A DNA stretch of 64,000 nt from Derxia gummosa DSM 723. Its GTDB lineage: Bacteria; Pseudomonadota; Gammaproteobacteria; Burkholderiales; Burkholderiaceae_E. Of this stretch, positions 59,853-64,000 are shown piece by piece (the stretch's first letter is position 1; each line of letters starts with the position of its first letter). A program made the position numbers and the translations under genes. The notes under the pieces were generated by a model that saw only the letters and a list, made by a program, of their open reading frames with translations, ran no database searches and was not told where the DNA came from. The DNA is taken from the NCBI RefSeq assembly GCF_000482785.1, contig NZ_AXWS01000007.1, forward strand, positions 558,001 to 622,000. The letters are read 5' to 3'.

Positions 59853-61073
<1,221 letters not shown>

Positions 61074-61240
61074 GCCGGCCCGGTCGCTGCCGCCGACGCC
61101 AGCACCATCGCCGATACGACAGCCGCGCCACGCCCGCCCACCGCGCACCGAGCGCATCACGCCCGCCCCGGCGACGGGCGGCCCACAATCGCATCCTTGA
61201 ACCTTTCGGCCCGCGCGCCGCCCCCTCACTCCGCAACGCC

Positions 61241-61858
61241 ATGACCGACGCCGCCCCCGCCCTCCACCTCGCCGTGCAATACGTCCCGCCGCTGCGCGTG
61301 GAGGAACTGCCCGCGCGCGACCGCATCCGCCGCTGGGCCAAGGCCGCCGTCGCCGCCGGCCTCGAAGGCGAAGCGCGCGACTGCGTGTTCACCGTGCGCT
61401 TCGTCGGCGCCAAGGAAGGCCGTGCGCTCAACCGCGACCATCGCGGCCGCGACTACGCGACCAACGTGCTCACCTTCAACCTGCACGACCCCGACGACGA
61501 CAGCGCTCCGGTCGAGGCCGACATCGTCGTCTGCGTGCCGGTGGTGGCGCGCGAGGCCAGCGGCCAGCGCAAGAGCTTCGAGCATCACTGCGCGCACATG
61601 GTCATCCACGCCGTGCTGCACGCCTGCGGCTACGAGCACGAGGAAGACGACGAGGCCGACGCGATGGAAGCGCTCGAAACCCGCATCCTCAGGCGCTTCC
61701 GCATCGCCGATCCCTACCAGCCGGTCGAGCCGCTGCTCAAGCCGAAGAAGGCGCGCAAGGCCGCCGACGCCGCCACGTCCGACACCCCGGCGGGCACCGC
61801 GCCAGAACCGGCCGCGAAGAAGCGCGCGGCAAAGAAGAAGGCGGCCGAAGCCGCCTGA
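61241..61858 (+). CDS. ybeY: Endoribonuclease YbeY
   Basis: 205 residues. Single-strand RNase of rRNA maturation and quality control. Zinc site HMVIHAVLHACGYEHEEDDEA (H-X3-H-X5-H). An extra C-terminal Lys/Ala tail of ~45 residues (KKARKAADAATSD, AAKKRAAKKKAAEAA) may aid RNA binding. Confidence 0.93.
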   Translation: MTDAAPALHLAVQYVPPLRVEELPARDRIRRWAKAAVAAGLEGEARDCVFTVRFVGAKEGRALNRDHRGRDYATNVLTFNLHDPDDDSAPVEADIVVCVPVVAREASGQRKSFEHHCAHMVIHAVLHACGYEHEEDDEADAMEALETRILRRFRIADPYQPVEPLLKPKKARKAADAATSDTPAGTAPEPAAKKRAAKKKAAEAA

Positions 61859-61970
61859 TTCCGCGCCGGGACCTCGATGCCGGCCGACTCGCGCGGAGCC
61901 GGCCCGCCGTCGCAATACGGGCCTGCGCAGTCCTCCGCCCACCGGGCCGGCGGTCGGCCCCGCGTCAGCA

Positions 61971-62378
61971 TCACTTCACGAGCAGGCTCGCCAGCGCCTT
62001 GCCCGCCTTGGTCCCGAACTCGGCGTCGGACACCGTGCCGTCGTTGTCGGGATCGGCCGCCTTGAAGCGCAGCTCGACCAGCGCGAGGTACTCGGCCTTG
62101 TCGAGCTTGCCGTCGCGGTCGGGATCGACCGTCCCGAGTTCGGCCCGCGTGATCTTCACGGCCTCGAGTTCCTTCGCGTCGAGGGTGCCGTCCTGGTCGG
62201 GATCGAGCGCCGCGAAGCGCGCCTCGGCGGCTGTCCTCGCCTCCGCGAGGCTGACGGTGCCGTCGTTGTCGGGATCGAGTGCCTTGAGCAGCGCCGAGGG
62301 CGCGGCGAATGCCAGCCCCGCGCTACCGGCAACGACGAGCGCGGCGGCGCGGTGGATGAATCGGGTGCGTGCAGTCAT
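61971..62378 (-). CDS. lanM: Lanmodulin-like EF-hand protein
   Basis: 135 residues. Signal peptide (RAAALVVAGSAGLAFAA), then four EF-hand loops: residues 35-46 DPDNDGTVSLAE, 59-70 DPDQDGTLDAKE, 85-96 DPDRDGKLDKAE, 109-120 DPDNDGTVSDAE. All four have Pro at loop position 2, and the loops are only 12, 14 and 12 residues apart, the two hallmarks of lanmodulin, the picomolar lanthanide binder of methylotrophs; ordinary calmodulin-like pairs are spaced wider and lack Pro2. EF2 and EF3 also have Asp at position 9, as in lanmodulin; EF1 and EF4 have Ser. Lies after pedF and a PQQ dehydrogenase. Site AAGGAG before the ATG. Confidence 0.8.
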   Translation of the reverse strand: MTARTRFIHRAAALVVAGSAGLAFAAPSALLKALDPDNDGTVSLAEARTAAEARFAALDPDQDGTLDAKELEAVKITRAELGTVDPDRDGKLDKAEYLALVELRFKAADPDNDGTVSDAEFGTKAGKALASLLVK

Positions 62379-62497
62379 GAAGGTCTCCTTCCGGTGAAGC
62401 AGAACCAACATGCCCCGCCCGACGGGCTGGCGCCAACCCGGCTCACCATGTCTTGCATGGCTCTCGCGGCGCCGGGTCGGACGGGCTCGACCGGCCG

Positions 62498-62950
62498 TCA
62501 GCGTCCGCGCGTCTCCAGCCAGCTGCGGATCGCCCAGATCTCGTCGCGCGGCAGCACGCCGTCCCAGGCCGGCATGTGCTCGATGCCGACGCGCTTCTTG
62601 CCGAGCAGCACCGACTCGAGGAAGTAGGCATCGTTGTCGCGCCGGCAGGTCTCGCGCAGCGGGCCGGGATCGAGCTTGCGGCAGTAGGCGTCGAGTCGCC
62701 GCAGGTCCGGCCCGCCGGCCGGGAAGGCCGCGGCATCGACGCCGTGGCAGCGCGCGCAGTTGGCGTTGAATGCCGCCTGCCCCGCCGCGATCGCGGCCGG
62801 GTCGCCGCGACGCGGGTTCTGCTCGACGGGCGCCCGCGCCGCATCGGCCAGACAGTCCATCGCCGCGCCGGCCAGCAGCGCCGCCGCGAGCGCGCCGCGC
62901 CAGCTCCACGCCAGCCCGCCGGCCCTCGCCTCATTCCGCCGGACAGCCAT
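62498..62950 (-). CDS. pedF: Cytochrome c-550 PedF
   Basis: 150 residues from the ATG at 62950 (62971 is possible). Signal segment GALAAALLAGAAMDCLA, haem motif CARCHG, YCRKLDPGPLRETC with the extra Cys pair typical of PedF, and DNDAYFLESVLLGKKRVGIEHMPAWDGVL with the distal Met. It takes electrons from the PQQ alcohol dehydrogenase in the periplasm. Overlaps the pentapeptide gene at its start. Confidence 0.85.
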   Translation of the reverse strand: MAVRRNEARAGGLAWSWRGALAAALLAGAAMDCLADAARAPVEQNPRRGDPAAIAAGQAAFNANCARCHGVDAAAFPAGGPDLRRLDAYCRKLDPGPLRETCRRDNDAYFLESVLLGKKRVGIEHMPAWDGVLPRDEIWAIRSWLETRGR

Positions 62951-63572
62951 CGCAACCCTCGGTGAACGCATCGGGAAAGATCGTGAAGCGCAGCTTCGCG
63001 CCCGCCAGCCGCGCGCGGGCGAGGTTGGCGGCGTTGAACTTGGCTTCCTGCAGATCGGCGTCGCGCAGGTCGGCGCCGGTGAACCAGGCGTAGTGCGCGC
63101 GCACCGCCTCGAAATTGCTCGCGCGCAGGTCGGCCCCGCTGAAATCGGCGCGGAAGGCCCGCGCGAGTTCGAGGTTGGCGCCGACCAGCATCGTGCCGCG
63201 CAGCGACGCGCCCGACAGGTTGGCCATCTCCAGCCGCGCGCCGCTCAGGTCGGCGCCGTCGAGATTGGCGCCCGCCAGATTGGCGACGCGCAGGTCGGCC
63301 CGCGCCAGCTTCGCGCCGCGCAGGTCGGCGCCCGCGAGGTCGCGCGCCGACAGATCGGCATGGCGCAGATCGGCGCCGGCGCAGCGCGCATGCGGCCAGA
63401 TGTGGCAGTCGCCGAAGACGAGCGGCGGGCGGAATTCCGCCGCGCCGTCATCGCCGGCAGCCGCCCCCGCCTGTACCACCGCGTGCCCGGCCGGCGACAC
63501 GCCGTCGGTGACGGACGCCGCCGACGCCGGACCGGCCGCGAGCGCGACCAGCAAGGCAGTCGTCGCCCTCAC
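62931..63572 (-). CDS. Exported pentapeptide-repeat protein
   Basis: 213 residues from a GTG start overlapping the PQQ dehydrogenase stop (GTGA). Signal peptide ([16 protein letters not shown]), ~35 variable residues, then about 25 A(D/N)LXX pentapeptides ([40 protein letters not shown]), forming a right-handed quadrilateral beta-helix. The C-terminal GCDGCPAE has a Cys pair. A periplasmic pentapeptide protein between a PQQ dehydrogenase and its cytochrome is unusual; it may serve as a scaffold. Confidence 0.8.
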   Translation of the reverse strand: MRATTALLVALAAGPASAASVTDGVSPAGHAVVQAGAAAGDDGAAEFRPPLVFGDCHIWPHARCAGADLRHADLSARDLAGADLRGAKLARADLRVANLAGANLDGADLSGARLEMANLSGASLRGTMLVGANLELARAFRADFSGADLRASNFEAVRAHYAWFTGADLRDADLQEAKFNAANLARARLAGAKLRFTIFPDAFTEGCDGCPAE

Positions 63573-64000
63573 TTGCCCGCCATGTCCTTCGGCAGCCTGA
63601 ACACCCAGTACGAGCCGCCCTGCTGGAGCTGCTTGGTGAGCTGGGCCATGTCGCCGCCCCACAGCGGCACCGCGCCGCCGTAGCCGCTGTGGATGCCGAC
63701 GTACTGCTCGCCGTCCTGTTCCCAGGTGATCGGCGCGGCGACGATGCCGGCGCCGGTGTTGAACTTCCACAGCTCCCTGCCCGTCTTCGCGTCCAGCGCC
63801 TTGAGATAGCCGTCGCCGGTGCCGGTGAAGATCAGTCCGCCCGCGGTCGCCAGCGTGCCGGCCCACATCGGGAACTTCTCCTTGTTCTTCCACAGCACCT
63901 TGCCGGTCTTCGGGTCGAGCGCCTCGATCACGCCGACGTGGTCGTCGAACAGCTTCTTGATGCGGAAGCCCTGGCCCAGATAGGCCGAGCCGGCCTTGTA
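63569..64000 (-). CDS. PQQ-dependent alcohol dehydrogenase, C-terminal part
   Basis: The 143 C-terminal residues of a quinoprotein beta-propeller; the gene continues past the window. Propeller repeats [51 protein letters not shown], and the closing segment [26 protein letters not shown]. It oxidises alcohols in the periplasm. Whether it is a lanthanide (XoxF/PedH) or Ca (ExaA/PedE) enzyme cannot be read because the metal Asp lies in the missing part. Confidence 0.85.
   Translation of the reverse strand, partial: YKAGSAYLGQGFRIKKLFDDHVGVIEALDPKTGKVLWKNKEKFPMWAGTLATAGGLIFTGTGDGYLKALDAKTGRELWKFNTGAGIVAAPITWEQDGEQYVGIHSGYGGAVPLWGGDMAQLTKQLQQGGSYWVFRLPKDMAGK

Overview
This is a 64 kb piece of a very GC-rich (roughly two thirds G+C) proteobacterial chromosome. 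Three things point to a free-living diazotrophic betaproteobacterium: the O2-sensitive type of NifA without NifL, the DraT/DraG nitrogenase switch, and the miaB-phoH-ybeY housekeeping group. The genus cannot be fixed from the sequence alone. Azoarcus, Azohydromonas or Derxia-like organisms would fit.

Layout. 1-6.2 kb holds glycosyltransferase and methyltransferase genes of a surface or flagellar glycan locus, then xth, an rnfB-like gene and nth. 6.26-9.35 kb is a patch of small integrations. A 1.7 kb element sits in tRNA-His and is bounded by a 49-bp repeat of the tRNA 3' end; it carries an integrase remnant and a toxin-antitoxin-like gene pair. A second integrase remnant lies against tRNA-Arg(UCU). 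9.4-53.6 kb is one large molybdenum nitrogenase block. Its minus-strand units are nifHDK and nifENX-DUF269-CCE_0567-fdxB-nifQ. A plus-strand unit runs from a truncated hemoglobin through an unknown protein, a SagB-like oxidoreductase, a rhodanese-ankyrin protein and an ArsC-like protein to draT and draG. A second truncated hemoglobin, a Kef-type antiporter and a large lipoprotein follow. Then comes a long minus-strand array (nifB, fdxN, an A-type carrier, a helical-repeat protein, the LRV FeS protein, two nifZ-type genes, nifS, nifT, a lysine-less DegT homologue, a SIR2-like protein and a ferredoxin), then nifA. The last part is on the plus strand: iscS-iscU-two A-type carriers-hscA-fdx, nifV, nifW, fixABCX, a thioredoxin-like ferredoxin and a paralogue of the helical-repeat protein. 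The block ends at tRNA-Pro(UGG). 53.9-61.9 kb is ordinary chromosome (two small exported proteins, miaB, a metalloprotease lipoprotein, phoH, ybeY). 62-64 kb is a periplasmic alcohol-oxidation group on the minus strand: a PQQ dehydrogenase that runs off the window, an exported pentapeptide-repeat protein, cytochrome c-550 PedF and a four-EF-hand protein with the layout of lanmodulin.

How it works together. NifA (with sigma-54 and IHF) is expected to switch on at least five promoters whose -24/-12 elements can be read: nifH, nifE, nifB, iscS and nifV. Four of these (nifH, nifB, iscS, nifV) have an exact TGT-N10-ACA upstream site; three (nifH, nifB, nifV) also have an exact IHF match. Cofactor assembly uses NifB, NifEN, NifX, NifQ, NifV and NifS, with a dedicated ISC-type set in place of NifU. 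FixABCX and several ferredoxins supply low-potential electrons. DraT/DraG modify NifH at Arg101, and two hemoglobins may guard against O2 or NO.

The most notable points are the lanmodulin-like protein beside the PQQ dehydrogenase group, the DegT homologue without its catalytic lysine next to a SIR2-like gene inside the nif array, the Cys-X2-Cys-X2-Cys motif in the nif-linked HscA with no HscB encoded nearby, and the small tRNA-His island.
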